Shown: in pieces, positions 1-5,198 of the stretch | Numbering within the stretch: the first letter of the stretch is position 1 | How the letters are laid out: each line of letters starts with the position of its first letter | Assembly: GCA_016763355.1 (NCBI GenBank) | Contig: JAESTY010000104.1 | Span: forward strand, 1 to 5,198 | Source of the DNA: Immundisolibacteraceae bacterium | GTDB lineage: Bacteria; Pseudomonadota; Gammaproteobacteria; Immundisolibacterales; Immundisolibacteraceae | Reading direction: 5' to 3' | Length of the DNA: 5,198 nucleotides | Program-made: the position numbers and the translations under genes | The notes under the pieces: generated by a model | The model's database searches: none | What the model saw: only the letters and a program-made list of their open reading frames with translations | Told to the model about the DNA's origin: nothing

Positions 1-443
1 GTCATCAACATCGGTGAAAACAGCTGTGCCTGAGCCCGCTGCACCAGTTGTTTAGATTGTCCTGCCTGCATCAGCTGGCGGTCTGACCTTGAAAGCAGGC
101 CACTGCGACCGCCAAACAGGCTGGCATGAAAGTGTCGTAACTGCTCTGCTGAAGTTTGAGGTTGGCGAACTACTAGCCCCTGCTGTTCTAACTCAAATAA
201 CAATGACTCCAGAGCATGCGCGGCGCTATCAAAATCGGCATGCCCGACCACCACCACCACTCGTTTACCAATTTTGTTGGCAATAATCGTACTGGCCTCA
301 TCTACCCAGACCTGGCCAGAATCACTCGGTAACAGGGCAAGTAAATTGGCTTCGAGCGGAAAACCACTGATCAGTCTCACCACCACAAACAGCGCCGCCA
401 TCAACACACAGCTTAGCCAGCCCAGGGGTAGGAACCGACTCAA
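1..443 (-). CDS. apeM: MMPL/RND-family exporter, N-terminal part (ApeM-like); runs off the left edge
   Basis: Membrane exporter thought to move the aryl-polyene product out of the inner membrane. Only the first 147 codons are present and the 3' end lies beyond base 1. The start is inferred as TTG at 443-441, which overlaps the TGA stop of the LolA-like gene in a TTGA junction. The frame is open further upstream, to about base 557, but holds no ATG or GTG there. Later starts would cut into the first membrane helix. The protein begins with a short basic N-terminus and one hydrophobic helix (about residues 7-22, LGWLSCVLMAALFVVV). A segment with EANLLALLP (31-39) follows, then a periplasmic porter-like region with a run of five valines at 62-66. 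One N-terminal helix followed by a large periplasmic domain is the RND/MMPL layout. Family assignment rests on this N-terminus and on its place after a LolA-like gene, as in known APE clusters. No clear Shine-Dalgarno sequence is seen, so translational coupling is likely. Confidence 0.82.
   Translation of the reverse strand, partial: MSRFLPLGWLSCVLMAALFVVVRLISGFPLEANLLALLPSDSGQVWVDEASTIIANKIGKRVVVVVGHADFDSAAHALESLLFELEQQGLVVRQPQTSAEQLRHFHASLFGGRSGLLSRSDRQLMQAGQSKQLVQRAQAQLFSPMLM
440..443 (-). promoter_or_regulatory. TTGA stop/start overlap (TTG start of apeM on the apeL stop)
   Basis: On the minus strand the bases read TTGA. TGA (442-440) ends the LolA-like gene and TTG (443-441) is the only plausible start for the exporter frame. 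This parallels the ATGA and GTGA junctions elsewhere in the operon. The 20 bases upstream show no good Shine-Dalgarno sequence, so re-initiation by the terminating ribosome is the likely mechanism. The start itself is an inference. Confidence 0.7.
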
Positions 444-1081
444 GGCAGTGGGTCTACAACCGACGGTCTGCCCGTCGATGCGCTGAAATGACTGGACTGG
501 CCGGATTGTCCTGGCTGGACAGGCTCTGGGGTCGAATAGTCGAAAGTAATTAGGTCGTCATCCCCCGCTGCCCGCCGCAGAATCACCTTATCGACCATCA
601 GCCCCCCTGACATGGCTATTTTCTCAAGCGGTAGCGCCTGACCAAAACGGCTGGCCAGCTCTGCAGAATCAATTTCAAACGACCAGTTCTGACCACTAAA
701 GCGGGGCTGAATCCCAAACTGCCGATCTAGCTGCGGCCAGTCTCGGGACAAACTAATGCGCAACAAATCACCAAACAGGTCGACTGCAGGCAGTTGAGAG
801 GCAGGCACCTGGATGATCTGCTCGCGACCTATTCGCTGAGTAATACCGCTAGTGGATATTTCCAAATAGCTCTCAAAAGGCAGCAGGGTATGCCAGACCA
901 GGCTCCGGTCTGCTCCTACCCGAAAGCTGCCAGAAGAAGCAATCGGCAGATCAAACCCTGTTAAATAACGCAGCTGCTGAAACTGGCCAGCCACAACCCG
1001 GTCGTCGGCTGGCTGGCTGTCATCCGCGGTAGCGACAACGCATCCAAACAGAACACAAAACAGACCTAGCCAGCGGGCCAT
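440..1081 (-). CDS. apeL: LolA-like periplasmic outer-membrane carrier protein (ApeL-like)
   Basis: Probable periplasmic chaperone that helps carry the lipid-like polyene, or a linked lipoprotein, towards the outer membrane, by analogy with LolA. The 213-residue product starts with a Sec signal peptide: a basic n-region (R3), a hydrophobic core at 4-16, and an ATA cleavage site at 17-19, so the mature protein probably begins at D20. The body (about 28-182) has the LolA-type pattern GSFRV (51-55), then SLVWHTLLPF (60-69) with the Trp and Pro typical of the family, followed by alternating beta-strand-like segments. The last 31 residues (183-213) are a Ser/Gln/Pro-rich tail. C14 in LFGC resembles a lipobox, but Phe at -2 is unusual and a good SPase I site follows, so a soluble protein is preferred. 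It overlaps the thioesterase gene by 16 bases and the exporter gene by 4. LolA-like plus MMPL is a hallmark pair of APE clusters. Confidence 0.82.
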   Translation of the reverse strand: MARWLGLFCVLFGCVVATADDSQPADDRVVAGQFQQLRYLTGFDLPIASSGSFRVGADRSLVWHTLLPFESYLEISTSGITQRIGREQIIQVPASQLPAVDLFGDLLRISLSRDWPQLDRQFGIQPRFSGQNWSFEIDSAELASRFGQALPLEKIAMSGGLMVDKVILRRAAGDDDLITFDYSTPEPVQPGQSGQSSHFSASTGRPSVVDPLP

Positions 1082-1479
1082 TCAGCCACCTTATCAAGCA
1101 AAATTTGCGGTGAGCTAAAGCACATCTGTCCGGTTTCGGCATTTACAGCAACCATGATGGTCTGCGCTTTGGTCAGACGCTGCCCGCTATCAGCATCGAC
1201 GATCAGGTATTTAATTCTCATCCGTTGTTCAAATTCAACCAGAGTCGCAGTGACGTTAATTTTCTGTCCTAAAACCAATGGCTTAACGTATTTAATCTCC
1301 ATTTTTATCACTGGCCAGAGATAACCGGACGCTTCCATTTCCGCATAGTTATATTTGAGTTTGGTCAACAAACGACTGCGGGCCTGCTCGAAAAACTCGG
1401 CGTAATTGCCATGCCAGACCACTTTCATGGGATCAAGCTGATAAAACTGAATTTCGGTGCTGATGGTTGCCGATATCAT
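1066..1479 (-). CDS. apeK: 4HBT-family acyl thioesterase (ApeK-like)
   Basis: Hotdog-fold thioesterase of the 4-hydroxybenzoyl-CoA thioesterase/YbgC type, expected to hydrolyse acyl-CoA or acyl-ACP thioesters in the cytoplasm. In an APE operon its likely role is to clear stalled intermediates or release product. The 137-residue length matches the family. The N-terminal active-site block is intact: LDPMKVVWHGNYAEFFEQAR at 15-34, with D16 at the catalytic Asp position and H23, N25 and Y26 in the conserved WHGNY segment on the long hotdog helix. A typical strand pattern follows (IKMEIKYVKPL near 58-68). The ATG at 1479 overlaps the stop of the glycosyltransferase/acyltransferase gene as ATGA. 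No strong Shine-Dalgarno sequence lies upstream, so coupled translation is likely. The substrate (aryl-polyenoyl chain or starter) is inferred from context only. Confidence 0.88.
   Translation of the reverse strand: MISATISTEIQFYQLDPMKVVWHGNYAEFFEQARSRLLTKLKYNYAEMEASGYLWPVIKMEIKYVKPLVLGQKINVTATLVEFEQRMRIKYLIVDADSGQRLTKAQTIMVAVNAETGQMCFSSPQILLDKVAEWPAG
1086..1092 (-). promoter_or_regulatory. Shine-Dalgarno sequence for apeL
   Basis: AAGGTGG on the minus strand ends 4 bases before the ATG at 1081. It lies within the coding sequence of the upstream thioesterase gene. It supports this ATG as the start and gives apeL its own ribosome entry despite the 16-base overlap. Confidence 0.7.
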
Positions 1480-3239
1480 GGGTTGATGGTTCGCCGCTGT
1501 TGAGATGGTTTCTGGCCAGTTGAGCCAGAATGATCACCCCAGAAATCAAAGAAGTTAAACCACTGCTCGGGGTAAGCCAGGCAATATTTTTCCAGTATTC
1601 CGGCGTAGTCCGTTAAATAAGCATCAATAGCCGACTGACGATCCTGACGGGGTAGGGTTACTTTGTCTGCCAGCTTTTCAAAAACCAGCTCAAAATGGTC
1701 ACCCTGCTTGATACACAACATCATATAGACCGGACATTTTAACAGCGCCCCGAGAATAATCGGGCCGTGAGAAAACGGCGCCGGATCGCCCAGAAATTCA
1801 AGTTCACTAACCCGGTTCTGTCCAGAAACCGGCACCCTGTCTCCAGCGAGCACCACCCATTCCCCCTGTTCAATGCGCTGCTCTAACTCAATGGCAGTGC
1901 CCGGCCCGATCTGTTCGACCTGCACTGTATCGACCGCAGAGTCAGGGTTGTAGCGGGCCAGCAACTGGTTAAATTTTGCCGCATGAACGGTATGGGCAAA
2001 CACGGTGATTTTCATGTTGGTGTGTTTTTTTTTACCCAGCGCCCGGCTCACCTCGATGTTGCCCAGGTGAGAGGCGATCACCAGAATACCCTGACCGCTA
2101 TCGGCCACCTGATCCACTCTACCGTCATCAGGTAATACCAGCTGATCAAGGCCGATGTCACCGACCCAGGCGGCGACTTTATCCAGCGCCATCTCGGCAA
2201 ACAGACGAAAGTGGTTGAACACTCGACGCCAGCCGGTAAGTGAGTTTGCTGCGCCCATCTGCGCTGGACTCTGGCGATCGATACGACGCCAGTAATCCGC
2301 CGACGCCTGACGCTGGGCTCGTCCGGTAACAAAAAAATAGAACACCACCGGCAACATCACCGCAGCGCAGAAGCGCCGGCCCATCACTCGATAACAAAAG
2401 CCGAGTAATTGCAGCCCGATAGCCATGCCGCGCTCATCCAGGGACGCCCAGTGTTCAGATGGTCTCGGCGACCGGTCACCCACAGAAACTGTCTGATCAC
2501 CCCGCTGCGGGCGATTTTTCCATACCGACCGTAGCCTTGTTAAAAGGGCCAGCACCAACCGCGTATGCATGCGGGTGATTCGCCAGTTATCCGCAATCAG
2601 GTCAAAATTAGAAGTGTTGTGTTCTGGGTAGGTCACCCTGACCGGCGTCATGATTATCGGTACCCCCCGCCAACTGAGGCGCACCATGATTTCCGGATCA
2701 AAATCCATCCGTTGACCGGGCCGCTCCTGATCAATCACCGCCAGGGTTGTCGCCAATGGATAGACCCGAAACCCGCACATGCTGTCAGAAATATGGGTCG
2801 ACAGGGTTTCGATCCAGACCCAGATATGGGTTAACCAACGCGCCAACTGTCTCAACCTGGGCACACTGGTGTCATAGACCGGTTGACCGCTTATTAGCGC
2901 GTCAGGATGACTCGACGCTAGTTCGAGTAGCTGGGCTAAATTGGTTAAGTCATGCTGACCATCCGCATCGATTTGCAGAGCGTGGCTAAACCCCCGTTCG
3001 GCGGCCACCCGTAACCCATGAACCACAGCCCCCCCTTTGCCCAGGTTAGCGGGTAAGTGCTCAACGGAAACAGCGACGTTGGATTCGGCCAAACCGTCGA
3101 GTACCTGCGCAGTCTCCGCGTCACTGCCATCGTCAACGATAATCACCGTGAGCCCCTGCTGGCCTAACACCGCGACAATATCAGCGATCACTCGATGATG
3201 GTTATAGCAAGGGATAACCGCACAAATGCGGAAATTCAC
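1476..3239 (-). CDS. apeJ: Bifunctional glycosyltransferase family 2 / LpxL-type acyltransferase fusion (ApeJ-like)
   Basis: Two enzymes in one chain of 587 residues. Residues 1 to about 240 are a GT-A glycosyltransferase family 2 domain of the dolichyl-phosphate-mannose-synthase-like type: IPCYNH (9-14), VDDGSD (35-40), NLGKGGA (65-71), the metal-binding DADGQH (91-96) and CGFRVY (155-160). After a polar linker (about 242-265), residues 272-570 form a lipid A biosynthesis acyltransferase domain. It has an N-terminal hydrophobic anchor (about 290-305) and the HX4E catalytic motif at H391-E396 (SHLGNIE), followed by a GDR segment. Both active sites look intact. It probably adds a sugar and a fatty acyl group when the polyene is built into a membrane lipid; the exact acceptor is inferred. 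The start is GTG at 3239, overlapping the dehydratase stop as GTGA; its stop overlaps the next gene as ATGA. A nine-A run encodes K403-K405. Fused GT/AT proteins of this layout are known in APE clusters. Confidence 0.88.
   Translation of the reverse strand: MNFRICAVIPCYNHHRVIADIVAVLGQQGLTVIIVDDGSDAETAQVLDGLAESNVAVSVEHLPANLGKGGAVVHGLRVAAERGFSHALQIDADGQHDLTNLAQLLELASSHPDALISGQPVYDTSVPRLRQLARWLTHIWVWIETLSTHISDSMCGFRVYPLATTLAVIDQERPGQRMDFDPEIMVRLSWRGVPIIMTPVRVTYPEHNTSNFDLIADNWRITRMHTRLVLALLTRLRSVWKNRPQRGDQTVSVGDRSPRPSEHWASLDERGMAIGLQLLGFCYRVMGRRFCAAVMLPVVFYFFVTGRAQRQASADYWRRIDRQSPAQMGAANSLTGWRRVFNHFRLFAEMALDKVAAWVGDIGLDQLVLPDDGRVDQVADSGQGILVIASHLGNIEVSRALGKKKHTNMKITVFAHTVHAAKFNQLLARYNPDSAVDTVQVEQIGPGTAIELEQRIEQGEWVVLAGDRVPVSGQNRVSELEFLGDPAPFSHGPIILGALLKCPVYMMLCIKQGDHFELVFEKLADKVTLPRQDRQSAIDAYLTDYAGILEKYCLAYPEQWFNFFDFWGDHSGSTGQKPSQQRRTINP
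2025..2033 (-). repeat. Mononucleotide A9 tract inside apeJ
   Basis: Nine consecutive A residues on the coding strand (T on the plus strand) encode three lysines, K403-K405, seven residues after the catalytic Glu of the acyltransferase domain. Loss of one A brings TGA at 2014-2012 into frame, and gain of one A brings TAA at 1971-1969 into frame. Either slip would remove most of the acyltransferase domain while leaving the glycosyltransferase domain whole. Confidence 0.9.
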
Positions 3240-3601
3240 GGTGGTGTCAATTTCAGGAACCCAGAAGAAAACACCACCTGCTGGTGCCGGTATTCAAAAC
3301 TCACCCGATTCTTTTCCGGCTGATCAATCAGGGTCAGGGTGAGTCGGGTATCCGGCTGGATCAGGGCTCGGAACTTCAGCTGGGTAACTTCGCTAATGGT
3401 CAAATCAATGCCCAATTTTTCCCTGATGTAGAACGCTACCCAATCCAGTTGAGCGACGCCGGGTAGCACCGGAAAAGAGTCAAAATGGCCTCGAAACTGA
3501 AACAACGTCGCTGGAATCTCCAGTTCAAGGATCAGTTGATTGCCATCCTGCTTCTGACCAATCACCACCGGCAGAGTCTGGCTCTGTTGCCACCCGCTCA
3601 T
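3236..3601 (-). CDS. apeI: FabA/FabZ-like 3-hydroxyacyl-ACP dehydratase, hotdog fold (ApeI-like)
   Basis: Dehydrates 3-hydroxyacyl-ACP intermediates so that each extension cycle leaves a conjugated double bond in the polyene; it acts in the cytoplasm on carrier-protein-bound chains. The 121-residue protein is a single hotdog domain, slightly shorter than FabZ. The key block is FRGHFDSFPVLPGVAQLDW (36-54). H39 is the catalytic His, followed by the conserved P44 and PGV (47-49), and an acidic residue, D53, falls 14 positions after the His. That is the spacing of the His/Asp pair in FabA and the His/Glu pair in FabZ. The start ATG at 3601 has GGAAGAG a few bases upstream. It is separated from the ligase gene by 51 bases and its stop overlaps the next start (GTGA). 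In known APE systems ApeI works together with a second dehydratase, ApeP, which is not in this window. Confidence 0.86.
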   Translation of the reverse strand: MSGWQQSQTLPVVIGQKQDGNQLILELEIPATLFQFRGHFDSFPVLPGVAQLDWVAFYIREKLGIDLTISEVTQLKFRALIQPDTRLTLTLIDQPEKNRVSFEYRHQQVVFSSGFLKLTPP

Positions 3602-3652
3602 TGGCTCTTCCGGATTAGGACATAACTGCCTGCAATCACTGCTTTGTCCCTG
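3602..3652 (-). other. 51-base intergenic gap between apeH and apeI
   Basis: This is the largest non-coding stretch in the window. It carries the apeI ribosome binding site next to the start. A 6-base inverted repeat (3645-3650 with 3617-3622, including one G-T pair) has a 22-base loop and no following T run, so it does not look like a terminator. No convincing -35/-10 pair is seen. The genes are probably co-transcribed through it. Confidence 0.5.
3605..3611 (-). promoter_or_regulatory. Probable Shine-Dalgarno sequence for apeI
   Basis: GGAAGAG on the minus strand lies 3 bases before the ATG at 3601. It is purine-rich but not a perfect match to the consensus. It supports this start in one of only two true intergenic gaps in the window. 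Confidence 0.5.
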
Positions 3653-5035
3653 CTACTCATCAAATAACACTTCGACCAGGCTCTGAGTTCGTTTGCCCTG
3701 TGGGTTCACTGGGATCTGCTTCACAAAACGCCAACGCCGGGGCAGCTCGGCCTGATCAAACTCGCCGCGCATCAAATTACGCAGTTGACGTGAAAAACGG
3801 AAATCGCCATGGGTTTGGCGCTGCGCGTCCCCTACTCTGGTCAATGTCACCACTGCGGCCAATGATCGACGGCTATCGGTTAACACCAGTGCGCTAGCAT
3901 CCTCAATCAACTCCAGACCCATTAAAAATTGCTCTATTGCGGTTAATGAGACTCGTTTGCCCTCGACTTTAACCACTCTGTCCGCCCGGCCATGGAGCAA
4001 AAAACGACCGTCTTCGAGAATTTCAACCCGATCACCGATCTCCAGCCAGCCCGTTTCGTCAACCAGGGGTGATAAAACCGTGAGCACCGCCTCATCATTT
4101 ACTCGGCCTTTTATCTGATCAAAAAACTTCCATGCCAGATCGCCCTGAGTCTGCTGACGCCAGGCGACAACCCCGGTTTCCGTGCTGCCGTAAACTTCGG
4201 TGGTGACCTTGCCCAGTATATTCATAGTCGCCTCGACACCGGCCACAGAGAGCGCAGCGCCAGCTGAGAACACTCGTCGCGGTTGTTGTAACTGAGTCAA
4301 GGGAGACAAAGGCGGGTAACGGGTTAAATGGGCCGGACTCGATATCAGGCAGGTCGGCTGCGGCGACAGCTCCTGCAGCCGGGCCACCAGCGGCTCCCAA
4401 TAACCAAAAAACTCCGCCAGAAATGGTCGACCAGCACACAGCGACCAGCATATTTTGAAAGTTAAACCGTACAGATGCTGATGGCTAACCATCGATAGCA
4501 CCAGCACATTATCTAACGGTCCACCCCAAAAACCCTCGAGTAGTTCAGCTTCACGATCCAGCACCAACAGGCTTTTTACAATTCGCTTCGGCGCACCGCT
4601 AGAGCCTGAAGTAAACAAATTAACCCAGCAGCTATCTGCCTTTAAAGGTTCAAATTCAACGTCTGTAGCAGTGCTGCCACCGCTGATCGCCATATCGTTA
4701 TTGCCACCCTCTAGAACACAGTCGGTGAGCAATAACAGACAATTCTGACGATGTCTTGCCAGAGTCCCCGGTTGACCATTTTCAGGTAACACGACCTCGT
4801 AACCAGCATGAAGAATGGCTAACAGGCCAACGCCAAACCAGTAGCTATCTTCCGCAAATAGCAGAACCTGATTAGACTCTGCCGAACCGTCTGAAACCTT
4901 TACACGCAACAGCCCCAGGTTATGGGCAACATCATCACGGAATTGACCAAAAGTGCGTGGCTCGCCGGCGCTAATCGCTAACGGATGATTATCCGGCCTG
5001 CCGGTAGACAGTAACTGAGCCAACGGAATAAACAT
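3653..5035 (-). CDS. apeH: Adenylate-forming acyl/aryl ligase of an aryl-polyene cluster (ApeH-like)
   Basis: ANL-superfamily AMP ligase that activates a carboxylic acid with ATP. In APE clusters it supplies the aryl starter (4-hydroxybenzoate type) to a carrier protein. The core motifs are in order in the 460-residue chain: the A3 phosphate loop LFTSGSSGAPKRIVK (140-154); a QHLYG segment near 186-190; A5 TEVYGSTETG (279-288); A7 WLEIGDRVE with ATP-ribose-binding D335; the hinge GRADRVVKVEGKR (349-361); and the A10 segment PVNPQGKRT with the probable adenylation lysine K448. The protein is shorter than typical acyl-CoA synthetases (about 500-600 residues), mainly because the N-terminal region is compact, as is usual for APE ligases. 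ATG 5035 follows the upstream stop by 7 bases and has only a weak TTAAG before it. All catalytic motifs appear intact. Starter identity and CoA versus ACP acceptor cannot be read from the sequence. Confidence 0.88.
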   Translation of the reverse strand: MFIPLAQLLSTGRPDNHPLAISAGEPRTFGQFRDDVAHNLGLLRVKVSDGSAESNQVLLFAEDSYWFGVGLLAILHAGYEVVLPENGQPGTLARHRQNCLLLLTDCVLEGGNNDMAISGGSTATDVEFEPLKADSCWVNLFTSGSSGAPKRIVKSLLVLDREAELLEGFWGGPLDNVLVLSMVSHQHLYGLTFKICWSLCAGRPFLAEFFGYWEPLVARLQELSPQPTCLISSPAHLTRYPPLSPLTQLQQPRRVFSAGAALSVAGVEATMNILGKVTTEVYGSTETGVVAWRQQTQGDLAWKFFDQIKGRVNDEAVLTVLSPLVDETGWLEIGDRVEILEDGRFLLHGRADRVVKVEGKRVSLTAIEQFLMGLELIEDASALVLTDSRRSLAAVVTLTRVGDAQRQTHGDFRFSRQLRNLMRGEFDQAELPRRWRFVKQIPVNPQGKRTQSLVEVLFDE

Positions 5036-5042
5036 CTTAAAA

Positions 5043-5198
5043 TCAGAGCTGACGTCGTTTTATGTATTGGCGAACCAGAAACTCACCGCCGAACAGAATA
5101 CCGATCAGCAGATAGGCAATAAAACCGTTATAAAGCGTCCACATTTCAAGCGAGCCATAAAGCGCAAGCATGGCTGCAATTGAGCCATTCACCATAAA
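5043..5198 (-). CDS. apeG: COG4648-type APE-cluster membrane protein, C-terminal end (ApeG-like); runs off the right edge
   Basis: The last 51 codons and TGA stop (5045-5043) of a gene whose start lies beyond base 5198. The visible part holds two hydrophobic segments: one near GSIAAMLALYGSLEMW, and a stronger helix in YNGFIAYLLIGILFGGEFLV. The protein ends in a strongly basic cytoplasmic tail, RQYIKRRQL. The NGFIAYLL...FGGEFLVR pattern resembles what I recall of the C-terminus of the COG4648 multi-pass membrane proteins that precede the ligase gene in APE clusters. Its biochemical role is not established as far as I know. Membrane location is clear from composition, while the family call leans on this pattern plus position: 7 bases upstream of apeH and the same strand. 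A full-length sequence would be needed to confirm the family. Confidence 0.68.
   Translation of the reverse strand, partial: FMVNGSIAAMLALYGSLEMWTLYNGFIAYLLIGILFGGEFLVRQYIKRRQL

Noticed and set aside
246..260. GTG trinucleotide repeat (four GTG plus GTC on the minus strand) as a variable repeat
   Set aside because: It encodes five valines in a probable beta strand of the exporter. Changes in number would stay in frame, and short valine runs are common in such strands.
89..486. Plus-strand open frames at 89-286 and 274-486
   Set aside because: They lie antisense to the exporter frame, and their translations look like random composition with no family features. The minus strand here reads cleanly as an MMPL N-terminus.
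1036..1050. Lipobox in the ApeL signal peptide making it a lipoprotein
   Set aside because: LFGC around C14 has Phe at the -2 position, which is unusual for lipoboxes, and a good ATA signal peptidase I site follows at 17-19. LolA-type carriers are normally soluble.
2078..2397. Minus-strand frames at 2078-2332 and 2179-2397
   Set aside because: Out-of-frame shadows inside the GT/AT fusion gene, which has intact motifs on both sides of this stretch; no recognisable protein.
2565..3136. Open frames at 2565-2834 (+), 2747-2989 (+) and 2945-3136 (-)
   Set aside because: All lie over the well-supported glycosyltransferase domain. Their products have no domain pattern and no ribosome binding site was seen.
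3617..3650. Inverted repeat in the apeH-apeI gap as a terminator or attenuator
   Set aside because: The stem is only 6 pairs including a G-T pair, the loop is 22 bases and no T run follows. It is not distinguishable from chance.
4119..4451. 110-codon minus-strand frame
   Set aside because: Shadow of the ligase gene in another frame. The ligase A5 and A7 motifs sit in or beside this stretch in the true frame.
1..5198. Frequent TGATCA/GATC sites across the window as a regulatory or origin-like signal
   Set aside because: They are scattered through coding sequence without clustering or spacing, and fit ordinary codon use (Leu-Ile, Asp-Gln and similar pairs) rather than an origin or operator.

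Overview
This window is the middle of an aryl-polyene (APE) pigment biosynthesis and export operon, most likely from a gammaproteobacterium. The APE type is the one first described in Vibrio fischeri, E. coli and Xenorhabdus. All seven genes lie on the minus strand, so transcription runs from the right end of the window to the left, and both edges cut through a gene. I cannot name the genus. The gene order, the tight packing and the individual protein families are typical of Vibrionales, Oceanospirillales, Enterobacterales and related groups.

In transcription order the layout is: (1) the C-terminal end of an APE-type COG4648 membrane protein (apeG-like, 5043-5198); (2) an adenylate-forming acyl/aryl ligase (apeH-like, 3653-5035); (3) a FabA/FabZ-like hotdog dehydratase (apeI-like, 3236-3601); (4) a glycosyltransferase family 2 domain fused to a LpxL/HtrB-like acyltransferase (apeJ-like, 1476-3239); (5) a 4HBT-type hotdog thioesterase (apeK-like, 1066-1479); (6) a secreted LolA-like protein (apeL-like, 440-1081); (7) the N-terminal part of an MMPL/RND exporter (apeM-like, 1-443). 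The gene letters follow the E. coli/Xenorhabdus APE nomenclature. They rest on family plus an unbroken G-H-I-J-K-L-M order, not on a sequence search.

The inferred joint function is as follows. ApeH activates an aryl starter acid and loads it on an acyl carrier protein. ApeI supplies the dehydration step of type II polyketide-like polyene extension. ApeK hydrolyses thioesters for editing or release. ApeJ probably attaches sugar and acyl groups that make the polyene a membrane lipid. ApeM and ApeL move the product across the inner membrane and periplasm towards the outer membrane. The ketosynthases, ketoreductase, second dehydratase and carrier proteins expected in such a cluster are not in the window and should lie on either side.

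There is almost no non-coding DNA. The genes overlap by 4 or 16 bases (GTGA, ATGA and TTGA junctions) or are separated by 7 and 51 bases. No promoter, terminator, RNA gene, mobile element or CRISPR was seen. The most unusual details are a run of nine A residues inside the acyltransferase half of ApeJ, where a slip either way would stop translation early; a TTG start that reveals the exporter gene; a FabA-type His/Asp pair in ApeI; and a Ser/Gln/Pro-rich tail on ApeL.
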